The notes: generated by a model not told the origin, from the sequence alone. Positions 37,983 through 50,110 are shown, counted from the stretch's first letter. The stretch: 64,000 nt of DNA from Proteus faecis (GCF_003144395.1 NZ_PENZ01000051.1:124001-188000); one strand, 5' to 3'. Numbers and translations: made by a program.

Positions 37983-38894
37983 ATGTATTATGGTTTTGAT
38001 ATGGGCGGCACAAAAATTGAGCTTGCCGTTTTTGATAAAGATCTCACTCAAGTATGGCAAAAGCGTGTTCCAACACCTAAAAATGACTATCAAGCATTAT
38101 TGAATGTCTTTAAAGAACTGACTTTAGAAGCTGACAATGAAATAGGTTATAAAGGAAAAGTAGGAGTTGGTGTTCCTGGTATTGTGAATGCTAAAGAAGG
38201 AACAGTATTTACTACTAATGTTCCAGCAGCTAAATACAAGCCAATGATCCACGATCTCGCACATATACTCAATAGACCTGTTAAAGTTGAAAATGATGCT
38301 AACTGTTTTGCCTTATCGGAAGCTTGGGATCCTGAGTTTCGTCATCACCCTTCTGTACTAGGTCTTATATTAGGAACTGGCGTAGGTGGTGGTTTTGTTA
38401 TTGATGGTAAAGTCTTGTCAGGCAAGAATGGGATTGCTGGTGAAATCGGTCATATGAATCTGAATGTGGATGCAGATAACGTGATCGGCGAAACGATGCC
38501 AAAAATTATTTGTGGTTGTGGTAAAAAAGCATGTTTTGAAACCTATTTATCAGGCCGTGGTTTTGAACGTATGTATAAAGCCTTTAATGATGCACCACAA
38601 AGAGCGGTTGATATTGTTGAGCAATATTATGCGGGCGATAAAAAGACCCAAGAGCATGTTGATCGCTATATGAAAGTACTTGCGATTTACCTTAGCAATA
38701 TTCTTACGGTACTTGACCCTCATTTAATTGTTATTGGTGGTGGATTATCACAATTTAACGCACTGTATGAGCTATTACCTGAATATCTCTCACACTGTGT
38801 TTACGGAAATGCACAAATTCCATTAATAGAAAAAGCTCGTCATGGTGATGCAGGTGGCGCTCGTGGAGCTGCTTGCCTTAATTTATTAGATTGA
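37983..38894 (+). CDS. nagK: N-acetyl-D-glucosamine kinase
   Basis: NagK is a ROK-family kinase that phosphorylates GlcNAc released in cell-wall recycling, giving GlcNAc-6-phosphate. The 303 residues equal E. coli NagK. It begins with the ATP-phosphate loop DMGGTK (6-11). VENDANCFALSE (about 103-114) carries the catalytic Asp, LGTGVGGG (about 132-139) binds the sugar, and a zinc site lies at CGCGKKAC (about 178-185) with GHMNLN upstream. It is a single gene closed by a terminator. Confidence 0.95.
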   Translation: MYYGFDMGGTKIELAVFDKDLTQVWQKRVPTPKNDYQALLNVFKELTLEADNEIGYKGKVGVGVPGIVNAKEGTVFTTNVPAAKYKPMIHDLAHILNRPVKVENDANCFALSEAWDPEFRHHPSVLGLILGTGVGGGFVIDGKVLSGKNGIAGEIGHMNLNVDADNVIGETMPKIICGCGKKACFETYLSGRGFERMYKAFNDAPQRAVDIVEQYYAGDKKTQEHVDRYMKVLAIYLSNILTVLDPHLIVIGGGLSQFNALYELLPEYLSHCVYGNAQIPLIEKARHGDAGGARGAACLNLLD

Positions 38895-38903
38895 TAAATA
38901 ACA

Positions 38904-38940
38904 AAGAGTCTTTCTTCTTTTATTAAAGACTCTTCTATTT
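38904..38940 (+). terminator. Terminator after nagK
   Basis: AAGAGTCTTT (38904-38913) pairs perfectly with AAAGACTCTT (38925-38934) and is followed by CTATTTAT. Confidence 0.75.
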
Positions 38941-38982
38941 ATAGCGTTTTATCAACGTCATCACATTATTAAGGCTACCGTT

Positions 38983-39567
38983 ATGGATAAAGTTTGGTTT
39001 AAAAAAAGACTCACCTTTCTTGGCGGGTTAACTATCATATTAGTCTTACTTCAACTTATTAACTCACTATTTTCCATATCTCTTCTTCAATGGGGGATTA
39101 TTCCAAGAACGGGTGAAGGTTTAATTGGTATTTTTATCGCACCTTTCATTCACGGATCTTGGTCTCATCTATTTAGTAATCTACTCCCATTTCTTATTCT
39201 TAGCTTTTTATCTATGACACAATCTCTACGAGAATATGTGTTATCCAGCATATTTATTATTATCGTAAGTGGTTTATTAGTTTGGATTTTTGGTAGAAAT
39301 GCTATTCACGTTGGTGCAAGTGGATGGATTTTTGGATTATGGTCTTTACTTATTGCACACGCTTTTACTCGCCACAAAATTATCGATATTGTCATTGCCC
39401 TCTTTGTTTTATTCTATTATGGATCAATGGCCTATGGCTTAATCCCAGGGCAATTAGGTGTATCAACAGAATCACATATTTCAGGTGTCGTTGCAGGGTT
39501 ACTTTATGCATGGTGTGCAAGAAAATTAATACGCCGTAAAAGCCAAGTAGTAGAAGTGGCTAAATAG
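38983..39567 (+). CDS. Rhomboid-family intramembrane serine protease
   Basis: Rhomboids cut transmembrane proteins inside the lipid bilayer. This 194-residue protein has about six membrane helices. It has the catalytic serine Ser113 in the GASG motif (HVGASGWIFG) and the catalytic His165 in SHISGVVAGLLY. The HLFSN motif (62-66) in the second helix supplies the oxyanion-side His and Asn. It lacks the N-terminal cytoplasmic domain of GlpG and is not beside glpR, so it is a different paralogue. Substrates are unknown. In Providencia a rhomboid (AarA) activates TatA, an interesting precedent in this family (established knowledge). Confidence 0.88.
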   Translation: MDKVWFKKRLTFLGGLTIILVLLQLINSLFSISLLQWGIIPRTGEGLIGIFIAPFIHGSWSHLFSNLLPFLILSFLSMTQSLREYVLSSIFIIIVSGLLVWIFGRNAIHVGASGWIFGLWSLLIAHAFTRHKIIDIVIALFVLFYYGSMAYGLIPGQLGVSTESHISGVVAGLLYAWCARKLIRRKSQVVEVAK

Positions 39568-39586
39568 CCACTTCTTTATAAAACAG

Positions 39587-40150
39587 TTACTTGTGACCAA
39601 TTGGCAGTATTGTTCTGCCATACATCTCATTTAATACTTCAGCCATTGCCAGATAAAAAGCACTAGCACCACAAATAATACCTTCAAAACCTGCAATTTT
39701 TAAAATCAGAGCATTACCGGTGATATTTCCGATTGCCAGCAAAGCAAATAAAATTGTCAGACTTAAAAAGACAAACTGGAGTGCTCTATTGGCTTTTAAC
39801 GTGCCAATAAACATGAAAAAGGTAAATATTCCCCATAGCGCTAAAAATACCCCTAAAAATAGAGGGGTTGTTGGCTCACTTAACCCCATTACGGGTAATA
39901 ACCAAATTCCTACTAATGTTACCCAAAAGAAGCCATAAGAGGTAAATGCAGTAGCCCCAAAAGTATTGCCTTTTTTGAATTCAAAAATCCCAGCAATAAC
40001 TTGAGCTATCCCACCATAAAAAATTCCCATACTCATAATGACGGAGACTACTGGGAAAAAACCAGCATTATGTATATTCAACAAAATCGTTGTCATACCA
40101 AAACCCATTAAACCTAATGGACCCGGATTGGCAATGCGTTCGTTAGTCAT
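39587..40150 (-). CDS. satP: Acetate/succinate transporter SatP
   Basis: SatP (YaaH) is a GPR1/FUN34/YaaH-family inner-membrane channel-like protein for acetate and succinate. The 187 residues form six membrane helices. The family signature NPGPLGLMGFGMTT (about residues 8-21) is intact, and GxxxFYGG (about 42-47) and NAGFFP motifs are present. The length matches E. coli (188). GAGG lies just upstream of the ATG. It converges on the rhomboid gene with only 19 bases between the stops. Confidence 0.93.
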   Translation of the reverse strand: MTNERIANPGPLGLMGFGMTTILLNIHNAGFFPVVSVIMSMGIFYGGIAQVIAGIFEFKKGNTFGATAFTSYGFFWVTLVGIWLLPVMGLSEPTTPLFLGVFLALWGIFTFFMFIGTLKANRALQFVFLSLTILFALLAIGNITGNALILKIAGFEGIICGASAFYLAMAEVLNEMYGRTILPIGHK

Positions 40151-40502
40151 AAAACCTCTAAAAATAACAGGGGAAAATTAAAAAAAATTTGAAGGCGCTG
40201 GATGATAAGAGGTAATACATCTAAAAACAATGATCTTGCAGAGTATATTTTTGAATAACGGTCTACACTGATCCCAAGGGGAAATAACTAGAGGATTTAA
40301 CTTAAAGAAAAGAAGTCTTTAGTGATAGATGCTTGTGTTGAAAAAAACAACACTATAAAATATAAATCTAGTTTTCAAACTTTAATATCAATTATTTGAT
40401 ATATTAATACTTAAGTTTACCTTTACATACTGTTTTATATGTAAAATTGAAACAAAATAAGTACTATAATTAGTTATATTTTAAACCAAAAGCGAGCTTG
40501 AT
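40151..40502. other. Intergenic region between satP and the YgiW-like gene
   Basis: About 350 bases holding divergent promoters for satP (minus) and the OB-fold gene (plus). An ATATCAA-TTAT-TTGATAT palindrome (40385-40402) lies about 100 bases before the latter. No gene is seen. Confidence 0.45.
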
Positions 40503-40910
40503 ATGAAAAAAATTCTTGTATTATTAATTGGTAGTACGTTGGCTTTTGCATCTCAAGCCAATACAACATCTCATAATAATGGTGGTTTTGTTTCTCCTCA
40601 AGGTACTATCCAATCAAGTGCTGACCAAGGGGGATTTAAAGGTCCTTCAATTAGTGAAACCACTGTCGCAAAAGCAAAAGATCTTTCTGATGATACTTGG
40701 GTTATCTTAACAGGCAAAATCACCAAAAAAATTGGTAATGAGCTATACGTTTTTGAAGATAGCACCGGTGGTATCAATGTAGATATTGACAATAAAAGAT
40801 GGCGCGGACAAACAGTAACCCCAGATAATACCGTCAGAATTGAAGGTAAAGTTGATAAAGAGTGGACAAGCGTAGAGATCGACGTAAAACAAATTACCAT
40901 TATCAAATAA
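40503..40910 (+). CDS. Periplasmic OB-fold stress protein (YgiW/YdeI family)
   Basis: The 135-residue protein has a signal peptide (1-19, ending SQA) and a bacterial OB-fold domain (about 50-135). This domain shows TVAKAKDLSDDTWVILTG, LYVFEDSTGGINVDID and a closing VEIDVKQITI strand. YgiW/VisP and YdeI belong to this family; members help tolerance to peroxide, metals or antimicrobial peptides and bind small ligands. A Gly/Asn/Ser-rich N-terminal segment (GGF repeats) precedes the domain. It is a single gene with its own terminator. Confidence 0.85.
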   Translation: MKKILVLLIGSTLAFASQANTTSHNNGGFVSPQGTIQSSADQGGFKGPSISETTVAKAKDLSDDTWVILTGKITKKIGNELYVFEDSTGGINVDIDNKRWRGQTVTPDNTVRIEGKVDKEWTSVEIDVKQITIIK

Positions 40911-40942
40911 TTTATCTTTAAATAAAATAGCCTGATTATTAT

Positions 40943-40978
40943 AAAAGCTAATATATTTCAATATATTAGCTTTTTATT
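40943..40978 (+). terminator. Terminator after the YgiW-like gene
   Basis: A perfect 13-bp stem, AAAAGCTAATATA (40943-40955) with TATATTAGCTTTT (40962-40974), is followed by TATTTTTTC. Confidence 0.85.
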
Positions 40979-41094
40979 TTTTCTTTTTATATCAACTAAA
41001 AAAACATCAAAAAAGATACACAAAGTATTATTTATATCTTTGTTTTTTATAAATATTTTTTTACAAAACTCTACGCGTTTATACCTTAATTAAA

Positions 41095-41125
41095 TTGACC
41101 TTCCAGTAGGGGGAAAGATTATTGT
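41095..41125 (+). promoter_or_regulatory. CueR/MerR-type promoter of the DUF411 gene
   Basis: A -35 TTGACC (41095-41100) and a -10 TATTGT (41120-41125) are separated by 19 bases, the over-long spacer typical of MerR-family promoters. Inside the spacer the near-palindrome CCTTCC-AGTAGGG-GGAAAG (41099-41117) fits the CueR pattern CCTTCC-N7-GGAAGG with one mismatch. This predicts induction by copper or a related metal. Confidence 0.7.
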
Positions 41126-41157
41126 TTCGTCTATCAACTTAATGAAAGGAATGAACA

Positions 41158-41607
41158 ATGAAAAAATTATTACTGCCTTCTATCATTGCAATCTCTGTTT
41201 TTACAAGCACAGCTTATGCTTCTAATCATAATGTTGTTGAGGTTTATAAAACAGAAAGTTGCGGATGCTGTACTTTATGGGCTGATGGTGTAAAAGAAGC
41301 CGGTTTTAACGTTAAAGTGAATATCGTTTCAGAAACACAATTAATGAAAAAATATCAACAAGCAGGTGTACCAAATAATTTATTAAGTTGCCACTTTGCG
41401 ACTTATCAAGGTAAAGATTTAGTAGGACACATCCCTGTCGATAGTTTAAAAAATATCGACTTAATGGATAAATCTAAATCAGGTATTGCAGTTGCAGGAA
41501 TGCCGGCGGGTAGCTTAGGTATGTATGCAGGTGATTACAAAGAATCTTACCAAGTTATCGCTTTTGATAAATCAGGCAATCAATCCCTATTTAAATCTTA
41601 CAACTAG
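41158..41607 (+). CDS. DUF411 periplasmic metal-binding protein
   Basis: The 149-residue protein has a signal peptide (1-21, ending AYA). A DUF411 domain follows with the CGCC motif (about 36-39, in ESCGCCTLW). A second Cys in LLSCHFA (about 79) and Met-rich stretches (AGMPAGSLGMYAGDY, about 115-130) fit copper or silver binding. DUF411 proteins are often encoded beside copper-resistance genes. Here the gene stands alone, but a CueR-type promoter precedes it, which supports a copper-response role. The biochemical function is not established. Confidence 0.85.
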   Translation: MKKLLLPSIIAISVFTSTAYASNHNVVEVYKTESCGCCTLWADGVKEAGFNVKVNIVSETQLMKKYQQAGVPNNLLSCHFATYQGKDLVGHIPVDSLKNIDLMDKSKSGIAVAGMPAGSLGMYAGDYKESYQVIAFDKSGNQSLFKSYN

Positions 41608-41657
41608 TTATTTCCTTACTTCATTTTGTTTACTGTAATGTTATTTTAATAACCATA

Positions 41658-41696
41658 AAAAAACCCAGTTAGCGGATATCTCTAACTGGGTTTTAT
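41658..41696. terminator. Bidirectional terminator between the DUF411 gene and glmS
   Basis: AAAACCCAGTTAG (41660-41672) pairs with CTAACTGGGTTTT (41682-41694), with A- and T-runs on both sides. The genes are convergent. Confidence 0.9.
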
Positions 41697-41721
41697 CAAC
41701 TAAAGACTATTAACGTATCAT

Positions 41722-43548
41722 TTATTCAACTGTAACTGATTTTGCCAAGTTACGTGGTTGGTCTACGTCTGTGCCTTTAATTAGAGCAACATGATAAGAC
41801 AACAGCTGTAATGGTACGGTGTAGAAAATCGGCGCAATAAGCTCTTCAACGTGAGGCAGAGAAATCAGCTTCATTGTTTCATTTTCTTCAAAACCCGCAT
41901 CTTGATCTGCAAACACATACAGTAAACCACCACGCGCACGCACTTCTTCGATATTAGATTTTAATTTCTCTAATAACTCGTTGTTCGGCGCAATGATAAT
42001 AACAGGCATATCTGCATCAATTAATGCTAACGGGCCATGTTTTAATTCACCAGCAGCATAAGCTTCAGCATGAATATAAGAGATCTCTTTTAGCTTTAAT
42101 GCACCTTCTACCGCAATCGGGTATTGATCGCCACGACCTAAGAATAAAGCATGGCTTTTTTCTGAGAAGTCTTCAGCTAACGCTTCAATCACTTTATCTT
42201 TCGATAACATGCTTTCAATACGACTTGGTAATGCGTGTAATGCCGTAGAAACATCGTGCTCTAGTGTTGCAACACCTTTAATACGCCCCATATATGCCAC
42301 CAGCATTAATAGAACAGTTAACTGTGTTGTAAATGCTTTGGTTGATGCAACACCAATTTCAGCACCAGCTTTAGTCATTAAAACAAATTCAGACTCACGC
42401 ACCAAAGAAGAGCCAGCTACGTTACAAATAGCTAAAGAAGATAAATAACCTAACTCTTTAGATAAACGCAGAGCCGCTAATGTATCCGCTGTTTCACCTG
42501 ATTGAGATAATGTGATCAATAAGCTATTGCGGCGAGTTGCAGGTTTACGATAGCGATATTCTGATGCAATTTCGACATCACAAGGAATACCCGCTAACGA
42601 TTCAAACCAATAACGAGAAACCATACCTGCGTTATAAGATGTCCCACAAGCTACAATTTGAATATGCTCAACTTTAGATAAGATCTCTTCAGCTTTAGGG
42701 CCTAATTCGCTAAGATCGATACCTTCTGCTTTTAAACGACCTTCTAGCGTATTTTTAATTGCAAGAGGCTGTTCATAGATCTCTTTTTGCATGTAGTGAC
42801 GATAAACGCCTTTATCACCCGCATCATATTGAACGTTAGATTCAATCGTATCACGATTAACTTCATTGCCATTCACATCAAAAATATGAACATGGCGACG
42901 AGTAATTTCAACAATATCCCCTTCTTCAAGGTAGATAAAACGACGAGTAACGGGTAATAGAGCTAATTGGTCAGAAGCAAGGAAGTTTTCACCAACGCCA
43001 AGACCGACCACCAGCGGACTGCCAGAGCGAGCAGCGATTAATAACTCAGGCGTACGGCTATCCATAATAACAGTGCCGTAAGCACCACGTAATTGAGGAA
43101 TAACGCGTTGTACAACTTCACGTAATGTACCACCCTGACGCTGTTCCCAATTAACAAGGTGAGCAATCACTTCAGTATCAGTTTGAGAAGCAAACTGATA
43201 CCCTTTTTTAATTAATTCTGCTTTCAGTTCTTGGTAATTTTCGATAATGCCATTATGTACAACCGCAATCGTACCTGATACATGAGGATGCGCATTATCT
43301 TCACAAGGTTCACCATGTGTTGCCCAACGAGTATGAGCAATACCTGTACCACCAATCACTTGTGTTTTTTCTGCCTCTTCAGCCAGCATTTGTACTTTGC
43401 CAGCTTCACGCAGACGTGTCATTTTACAGTCATTATCCACAACCGCTAAACCCGCAGAATCATAACCGCGGTATTCTAAACGACGTAAGCCTTCTATTAA
43501 GATTTCAGCGATATCGCGTTGTGCAACTGCACCTACTATTCCACACAT
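41722..43548 (-). CDS. glmS: Glutamine-fructose-6-phosphate aminotransferase GlmS
   Basis: GlmS makes glucosamine-6-phosphate, the first step to UDP-GlcNAc. The 608-residue protein has the N-terminal glutaminase domain with catalytic Cys2 (MCGIVGAV). Two SIS sugar-isomerase domains follow (about 285-425 and 455-600), with the GTSYNAG and SQSGETADT motifs. The C-terminus [13 protein letters not shown] is conserved. It is the second gene of glmUS, about 150 bases after glmU. In E. coli that gap is processed and GlmZ RNA activates glmS translation; a similar control is possible here but not shown. Confidence 0.97.
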   Translation of the reverse strand: MCGIVGAVAQRDIAEILIEGLRRLEYRGYDSAGLAVVDNDCKMTRLREAGKVQMLAEEAEKTQVIGGTGIAHTRWATHGEPCEDNAHPHVSGTIAVVHNGIIENYQELKAELIKKGYQFASQTDTEVIAHLVNWEQRQGGTLREVVQRVIPQLRGAYGTVIMDSRTPELLIAARSGSPLVVGLGVGENFLASDQLALLPVTRRFIYLEEGDIVEITRRHVHIFDVNGNEVNRDTIESNVQYDAGDKGVYRHYMQKEIYEQPLAIKNTLEGRLKAEGIDLSELGPKAEEILSKVEHIQIVACGTSYNAGMVSRYWFESLAGIPCDVEIASEYRYRKPATRRNSLLITLSQSGETADTLAALRLSKELGYLSSLAICNVAGSSLVRESEFVLMTKAGAEIGVASTKAFTTQLTVLLMLVAYMGRIKGVATLEHDVSTALHALPSRIESMLSKDKVIEALAEDFSEKSHALFLGRGDQYPIAVEGALKLKEISYIHAEAYAAGELKHGPLALIDADMPVIIIAPNNELLEKLKSNIEEVRARGGLLYVFADQDAGFEENETMKLISLPHVEELIAPIFYTVPLQLLSYHVALIKGTDVDQPRNLAKSVTVE

Positions 43549-43664
43549 TGTGTTATTCCTAAAACTGTGCGTTTATTCGCACTTGGATGTCTTATACCTG
43601 ATTATTTTTTCCCCAAGCCATTGTAGAAAGCGGGGATATTTTTGTTTTTAGAATAATAGCGTAC

Positions 43665-43701
43665 AAGAAAAGGGCGCTAATTAAATATACGCCCTTTTCT
43701 T
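43665..43701 (-). terminator. Hairpin after glmU, weak terminator or processing site
   Basis: AAGAAAAGGGCG (43665-43676) pairs with CGCCCTTTTCTT (43690-43701). On the minus strand no separate U-run follows, so glmS is probably still co-transcribed. It may mark processing between glmU and glmS. Confidence 0.5.
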
Positions 43702-43705
43702 AAAA

Positions 43706-45079
43706 TTATTGTTTTTTCTTCACTGGACGTTTCCATCCACTGATATGAGTTTGCTTAACTCGGCTAATCACTAATTCGTTTTCATTCACGTTCTTAGTGA
43801 GTGTTGTTCCTGCGCCAATTGTTGCACCATTAGCAACAGTAACAGGTGCCACTAATTGGGTATCTGAACCAATAAAGACATCATCACCAATAACTGTTTT
43901 GAATTTATTCGCACCATCATAGTTACAAGTAATAGTACCTGCACCAATATTAACGTTAGCACCGACTTCAGTATCGCCTAAGTAAGTCAGATGACCGGCT
44001 TTAGAGCCAACACCTAAGCTTGCTTTTTTCATCTCAACAAAGTTACCCACGTGAGCTTTATCCGCCAACTCACTACCCGGACGAAGGCGTGCAAAAGGTC
44101 CTACAGTACACTCTTGTGCTAAGTTTGCATCCTCGATCACCGTATATGGGCTAATAGTAGAATTATCACCAATTACACAATTTTTCAGGACACATCCCGT
44201 ACCAATTTCAACGTTATTTCCTAAAGTCACATCACCTTCAATAATAACGTTAGTATCAATCACGACATCTTTACCGTGAGTTAATGTGCCACGTAAATCA
44301 AAACGCGCAGGATCAAGCAACATAACACCTTCTAATAATAAGCGTTCAGCTTGCTCTGTTTGGTAAATACGTTCTAATGCAGCCAGTTGCAAACGGTTAT
44401 TCACGCCTTCCATTTCGCTATGACGACGAGGATGAGCCGTTTCAATTTTACGACCTTCTTTATACGCTAACGCGATAATGTCAGTAATGTAATACTCTTT
44501 TTGTGCATTGTTATTATCGAGCTTACTTAACCAACGTTTTAAATCACCACCGTTTGCGACTAAAATACCCGTGTTGATTTCAGTAATTTTGAGTTGTTCT
44601 TCAGAAGCATCTTTTTGTTCGATAATGCCAGTCACTTCGCCATTTTCACGAACAATACGGCCATAACCAGTTGGGTTATCTAAAATAACCGTTAATAAGC
44701 CAATGCCACCTTCTGGTTTGACTTCAATTAAACGTTCTAACGTTTCTTTAGTGATAAGTGGAACATCACCATAAAGCATCAGGATATCTTCATCATCAGC
44801 AAAGAAAGGCGCAGCTTGTTGCATTGCATGACCTGTTCCTAGTTGCTCTGCTTGTAGTACCCAATTAACAGGTTGTGAACCTAATTTTTCTTTCATGAGT
44901 TCACCACCATGTCCATAAACAAGGTGTGTTTGTTGAGCGCCTAATGACTTGGCGGTATCAATCACATGTTGAACCATGGATTTACCCGCAAGTTTATGAA
45001 GAACTTTAGGTAACTGTGAATACATGCGGGTGCCTTTTCCCGCAGCAAGAATAACAACGCTTTTAGCTGAATTAGACAT
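43706..45079 (-). CDS. glmU: Bifunctional GlmU (GlcN-1-P acetyltransferase / GlcNAc-1-P uridylyltransferase)
   Basis: GlmU makes UDP-GlcNAc for peptidoglycan and LPS. The start at 45079 gives 457 residues (E. coli has 456) beginning [19 protein letters not shown]. An upstream ATG at 45157 would add 26 unrelated residues. AGG precedes the chosen ATG by 6-7 bases. The N-terminal uridylyltransferase domain (LAAGKGTRM, about 10-18) is followed by a left-handed beta-helix of hexapeptide repeats (about 250-450, with [15 protein letters not shown]). It lies downstream of the atp operon terminator. Confidence 0.97.
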   Translation of the reverse strand: MSNSAKSVVILAAGKGTRMYSQLPKVLHKLAGKSMVQHVIDTAKSLGAQQTHLVYGHGGELMKEKLGSQPVNWVLQAEQLGTGHAMQQAAPFFADDEDILMLYGDVPLITKETLERLIEVKPEGGIGLLTVILDNPTGYGRIVRENGEVTGIIEQKDASEEQLKITEINTGILVANGGDLKRWLSKLDNNNAQKEYYITDIIALAYKEGRKIETAHPRRHSEMEGVNNRLQLAALERIYQTEQAERLLLEGVMLLDPARFDLRGTLTHGKDVVIDTNVIIEGDVTLGNNVEIGTGCVLKNCVIGDNSTISPYTVIEDANLAQECTVGPFARLRPGSELADKAHVGNFVEMKKASLGVGSKAGHLTYLGDTEVGANVNIGAGTITCNYDGANKFKTVIGDDVFIGSDTQLVAPVTVANGATIGAGTTLTKNVNENELVISRVKQTHISGWKRPVKKKQ

Positions 45080-45172
45080 AATTAACCTGATAACTCCCGT
45101 AAAGAATGGCAAGTAAACCTGTTTATGCCAAATAATACTACATATTTCGTCACACAAAATATTTCATGACGC

Positions 45173-45210
45173 AAAAAAGCCAGTTAGCGAAGAACCAACT
45201 GGCTTTTTTA
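45173..45210 (-). terminator. Terminator of the ATP synthase operon
   Basis: AAAAAAGCCAGTT (45173-45185) pairs with AACTGGCTTTTTT (45197-45209). The minus strand ends in TTTTTTGC. It lies 20 bases after atpC. Confidence 0.92.
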
Positions 45211-45231
45211 TTCATAGACTGCCTATTTACA

Positions 45232-45648
45232 TCAACGTCGAGTCAATTCGATTACACGTAGTTTTGCAATCGCTTTAGCGAGTTCTGCTGATGCTTGAGC
45301 ATAATCAACATCACCATGAGAGGATTGAATGTGTTCTTCAGCTTTACGCTTAGATTCCAACGCTTTCGCTTCATCCAAATCACGCCCGCGGATAGCTGTA
45401 TCTGCCAGTACAATGACGCCCGTCGGCTGAACTTCGAGAATACCACCTGAAAGGTAGATAACCTCTTCTTCGCCCGATGTTTTTACGACACGTACCATGC
45501 CCGGTTTTATGGCAGTTAATAACGGGGTATGCTGCGGATAAATACCGAGCTCACCTTCGCTACCAGTTACCTGAATTCGTTTGACTTCGCCGTCATATAA
45601 CTGCTTTTCAGCGCTGACAACTTTCAGGTGGAACGATGTATCGGCCAT
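45232..45648 (-). CDS. atpC: ATP synthase epsilon subunit
   Basis: The epsilon subunit links gamma to the c-ring and inhibits hydrolysis. The 138 residues match E. coli (139). The beta-sandwich (1-85) contains the [21 protein letters not shown]-like segment (here [16 protein letters not shown]), and a C-terminal helical hairpin (about 90-138) follows. It is the last gene of the atp operon, 21 bases after atpD. Confidence 0.97.
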   Translation of the reverse strand: MADTSFHLKVVSAEKQLYDGEVKRIQVTGSEGELGIYPQHTPLLTAIKPGMVRVVKTSGEEEVIYLSGGILEVQPTGVIVLADTAIRGRDLDEAKALESKRKAEEHIQSSHGDVDYAQASAELAKAIAKLRVIELTRR

Positions 45649-45669
45649 ATCAACCTCCCGTCAGCCGTA

Positions 45670-47079
<1,410 letters not shown>

Positions 47080-47086
47080 CTAGCTG

Positions 47087-47950
47087 TTATACCGCGGCTG
47101 CACCAGACACAATTTCTGTAAGTTCCTGAGTAATACTTGCTTGGCGTGCTTTGTTGTACACCAATTGCAATTCTTTAATCAGGTTACCACCGTTATCTGT
47201 AGCGGCTTTCATCGCAACCATTCGGGCGGCCTGCTCACTCGCTAAGTTCTCTACGACGCTCTGGTAAACTTGCGATTCGATATAACGACGCAGCAAAGTA
47301 TCCAGTAACGCCTTAGGATCAGGTTCGTACAGATAATCCCAAGATTTTTCTTTCAGCTCTTCATCATCACCTGGTGGTAATGGTAAAACCTGAAGAATTT
47401 TAGGCTCTTGAGCCATGGTATTGATGAACTTATTTGCCACCACATACAGTTTATCTAAACGACCTTCGTCATAAGCCTGCAACATGATATTAACTGGACC
47501 GATAAGGTCTGACAGTTTTGGATCATCACCCATACCCGTTACTTGACCAACAACATTCCCGCCTACTGAGCCAAAGAATGACGCGGCTTTAGAACCGATT
47601 AGAGCTAAATCTACCTGCACACCTTTTTCAGACCACTCTTTCATGTCTGCCAGCAGTTTTTTGAACAAGTTAATGTTCAAACCACCACACAAACCACGGT
47701 CGGTCGAAACAACCAGGTACCCGACACGTTTAACTTCACGCTCTTCGAGGTATGGATGTTTGTATTCCAGATTCCCTAACGCAAGGTGACCAATCACACT
47801 GCGCATGGTTTCTGCATAAGGACGGCTGGCTGCCATGCGTTCCTGCGTTTTACGCATTTTCGACGCGGCGACCATCTCCATCGCTTTAGTGATCTTCTGT
47901 GTGTTTTGCACACTGGCGATCTTCGAACGTATCTCTTTTGCGCCGGCCAT
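47087..47950 (-). CDS. atpG: ATP synthase gamma subunit
   Basis: The rotating central stalk of F1. The 287 residues equal E. coli. Long N- and C-terminal helices form the coiled coil: [20 protein letters not shown] at the start and a final [28 protein letters not shown] (about 85) is conserved. Confidence 0.98.
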   Translation of the reverse strand: MAGAKEIRSKIASVQNTQKITKAMEMVAASKMRKTQERMAASRPYAETMRSVIGHLALGNLEYKHPYLEEREVKRVGYLVVSTDRGLCGGLNINLFKKLLADMKEWSEKGVQVDLALIGSKAASFFGSVGGNVVGQVTGMGDDPKLSDLIGPVNIMLQAYDEGRLDKLYVVANKFINTMAQEPKILQVLPLPPGDDEELKEKSWDYLYEPDPKALLDTLLRRYIESQVYQSVVENLASEQAARMVAMKAATDNGGNLIKELQLVYNKARQASITQELTEIVSGAAAV

Positions 47951-48008
47951 TTCTGCTTCTCCTCATGAACCAGACGGCCTAATGTTTAACTATTAGGCCG
48001 AATAGTTA

Positions 48009-49550
48009 TTACCAGGACTGAGTCGCTTTGAAGTTTTCTAGCACGCCTTTCAGCTTCGCTTCGATTTCTTCGTTATAAGTACCAGTCTGGTTGATTTCTT
48101 TCAATAAATCAGCATGTTCACGAGAGGCATAAGCTAATAAAGCCGCTTCAAATGGCACAACTTTTGAAATTTCAACATCTTCCAGATAACCACGTTCTGC
48201 AGCAAACAGTGATAAAGACTGTTGTGCGACAGACATAGGTTCGTACTGTTTCTGTTTCAGCAATTCAGTCACTTTCTGACCGTGGTTCAGCTGTTTACGG
48301 GTAGCATCGTCCAGATCTGAAGCGAACTGTGAGAATGCTGCCAGCTCACGATACTGCGCAAGTGCAGTACGGATACCACCAGAAAGTTTCTTCATAATCT
48401 TAGTCTGAGCTGCACCACCAACACGAGATACGGAGATCCCTGGGTTAACAGCTGGACGGATACCTGCGTTAAACAGGTTAGATTCTAAGAAGATCTGACC
48501 ATCGGTAATAGAGATTACGTTCGTAGGAACGAATGCAGAAACGTCCCCTGCTTGCGTTTCGATAATTGGTAACGCAGTCAGAGAGCCGGTTTTACCTTTA
48601 ACTTCACCATTAGTGAAAGCTTCTACATACTCAGCATTAACACGAGCAGCACGCTCCAGTAAACGGGAGTGCAGATAGAAAACATCACCAGGGTATGCTT
48701 CACGTCCAGGTGGACGACGAAGTAACAGTGAAATTTGACGGTATGCGACAGCCTGTTTAGACAGGTCATCATAAATAATCAGAGCATCTTCACCACGGTC
48801 ACGGAAGTATTCACCCATTGCGCAACCAGAATAAGGAGCGAGGTATTGCAACGCAGCAGATTCTGATGCAGAAGCAACAACAACAATGGTGTTTTCTAAC
48901 GCGCCATGTTCCTCTAATTTACGAACAACGTTCGAAATAGTAGAGGCTTTCTGACCAATAGCGACATAGATACATTTAATGCCAGAGTCGCGTTGGTTGA
49001 TGATCGCATCGACAGCAAGAGCAGTTTTACCTGTTTGACGGTCACCGATGATCAATTCACGCTGACCACGACCAATTGGGATCATGGCATCGACGGATTT
49101 GTAACCTGTTTGTACAGGCTGATCAACTGATTGACGGTCGATAACACCAGGAGCAATCATCTCAACAGGTGAGAATCCATCATGCTCTACGGCACCTTTA
49201 CCATCAATCGGCTCACCTAGTGTATTTACCACTCGGCCAAGCAGACCACGCCCAACAGGTACTTCCAGAATACGACCTGTACATTTAACTTTCATGCCTT
49301 CTGCTAAGTCAGCATAAGGACCCATCACAACCGCACCAACAGAGTCGCGCTCTAAGTTCAGTGCGATAGCGAAACGGTTACCTGGCAGTGCGATCATCTC
49401 ACCCTGCATAACTTCGGCTAAACCGTGGATACGAATGATACCGTCACTAACGGATACAATCGTACCTTCATTGTGAGCTTCACTCACTACATTGAACTGA
49501 GCAATGCGCTGCTTGATCAGTTCGCTGATTTCAGTGGAATTCAGTTGCAT
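48009..49550 (-). CDS. atpA: ATP synthase alpha subunit
   Basis: The non-catalytic nucleotide-binding F1 subunit. The 513 residues equal E. coli. Walker A GDRQTGKT (about 169-176), the arginine-finger region [11 protein letters not shown] (about 370), and the N-terminal [16 protein letters not shown], which docks to delta, are all present. Confidence 0.98.
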   Translation of the reverse strand: MQLNSTEISELIKQRIAQFNVVSEAHNEGTIVSVSDGIIRIHGLAEVMQGEMIALPGNRFAIALNLERDSVGAVVMGPYADLAEGMKVKCTGRILEVPVGRGLLGRVVNTLGEPIDGKGAVEHDGFSPVEMIAPGVIDRQSVDQPVQTGYKSVDAMIPIGRGQRELIIGDRQTGKTALAVDAIINQRDSGIKCIYVAIGQKASTISNVVRKLEEHGALENTIVVVASASESAALQYLAPYSGCAMGEYFRDRGEDALIIYDDLSKQAVAYRQISLLLRRPPGREAYPGDVFYLHSRLLERAARVNAEYVEAFTNGEVKGKTGSLTALPIIETQAGDVSAFVPTNVISITDGQIFLESNLFNAGIRPAVNPGISVSRVGGAAQTKIMKKLSGGIRTALAQYRELAAFSQFASDLDDATRKQLNHGQKVTELLKQKQYEPMSVAQQSLSLFAAERGYLEDVEISKVVPFEAALLAYASREHADLLKEINQTGTYNEEIEAKLKGVLENFKATQSW

Positions 49551-49564
49551 ATGCTCCAGTCCCC

Positions 49565-50098
49565 TTAAGACTGCAAGACGTCTGTTAATCGCTCTAAACG
49601 GCCACGAATACTGCCATCGATGACGAGGTCACCGGCGCGTATAATCATGCCTGCGATAACAGACTTATCAATTTTGCAATTCAGCTTCACTTTGCGTGAT
49701 AGACGTTTTTCCATCGCTGCAGAAATGTTAGCTAGCTGCTGTTTAGTTAGCTCAATGGCAGAAGTTACTTCAACGTCAACCGTTGACTCGAGTACTGCGC
49801 GCAATTGAATAAATTGGCTCAATACTTCAGGCAACGTTGATAAACGGCCATTATCAGCCATAACACGAATTAAATTCTGAGCATGACCATCTAATTGTTC
49901 ACCACAAAGGTCAACAAAGATGTCAGCCAGTTTTTCTGATGCTAAAGAACCAGAAAGTAATTCGGTTACCTGCTCATTGCGTGCTACTTCAGCGGTGAAC
50001 GCCAGCATAACCTGCCATTTATCGACAGCCTGGTTTTCCACAGCAAAGTCAAAAGCTGCTTTGGCGTAGGGGCGAGCTACCGTTGCTATTTCAGACAT
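49565..50098 (-). CDS. atpH: ATP synthase delta subunit
   Basis: Delta joins F1 to the peripheral stalk. The 177 residues equal E. coli. An N-terminal helical bundle (YAKAAFDFA, about 11-19) and a C-terminal region with the [19 protein letters not shown] signature (about 149-167) are seen. It lies 14 bases before atpA and 12 after atpF. Confidence 0.97.
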   Translation of the reverse strand: MSEIATVARPYAKAAFDFAVENQAVDKWQVMLAFTAEVARNEQVTELLSGSLASEKLADIFVDLCGEQLDGHAQNLIRVMADNGRLSTLPEVLSQFIQLRAVLESTVDVEVTSAIELTKQQLANISAAMEKRLSRKVKLNCKIDKSVIAGMIIRAGDLVIDGSIRGRLERLTDVLQS

Positions 50099-50110
50099 GC
50101 CCCTCCCTCC

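Noticed and set aside
45080-45157. N-terminal extension of GlmU
   Set aside because: The 26 extra residues do not resemble GlmU, and a good ribosome-binding site precedes the ATG at 45079.
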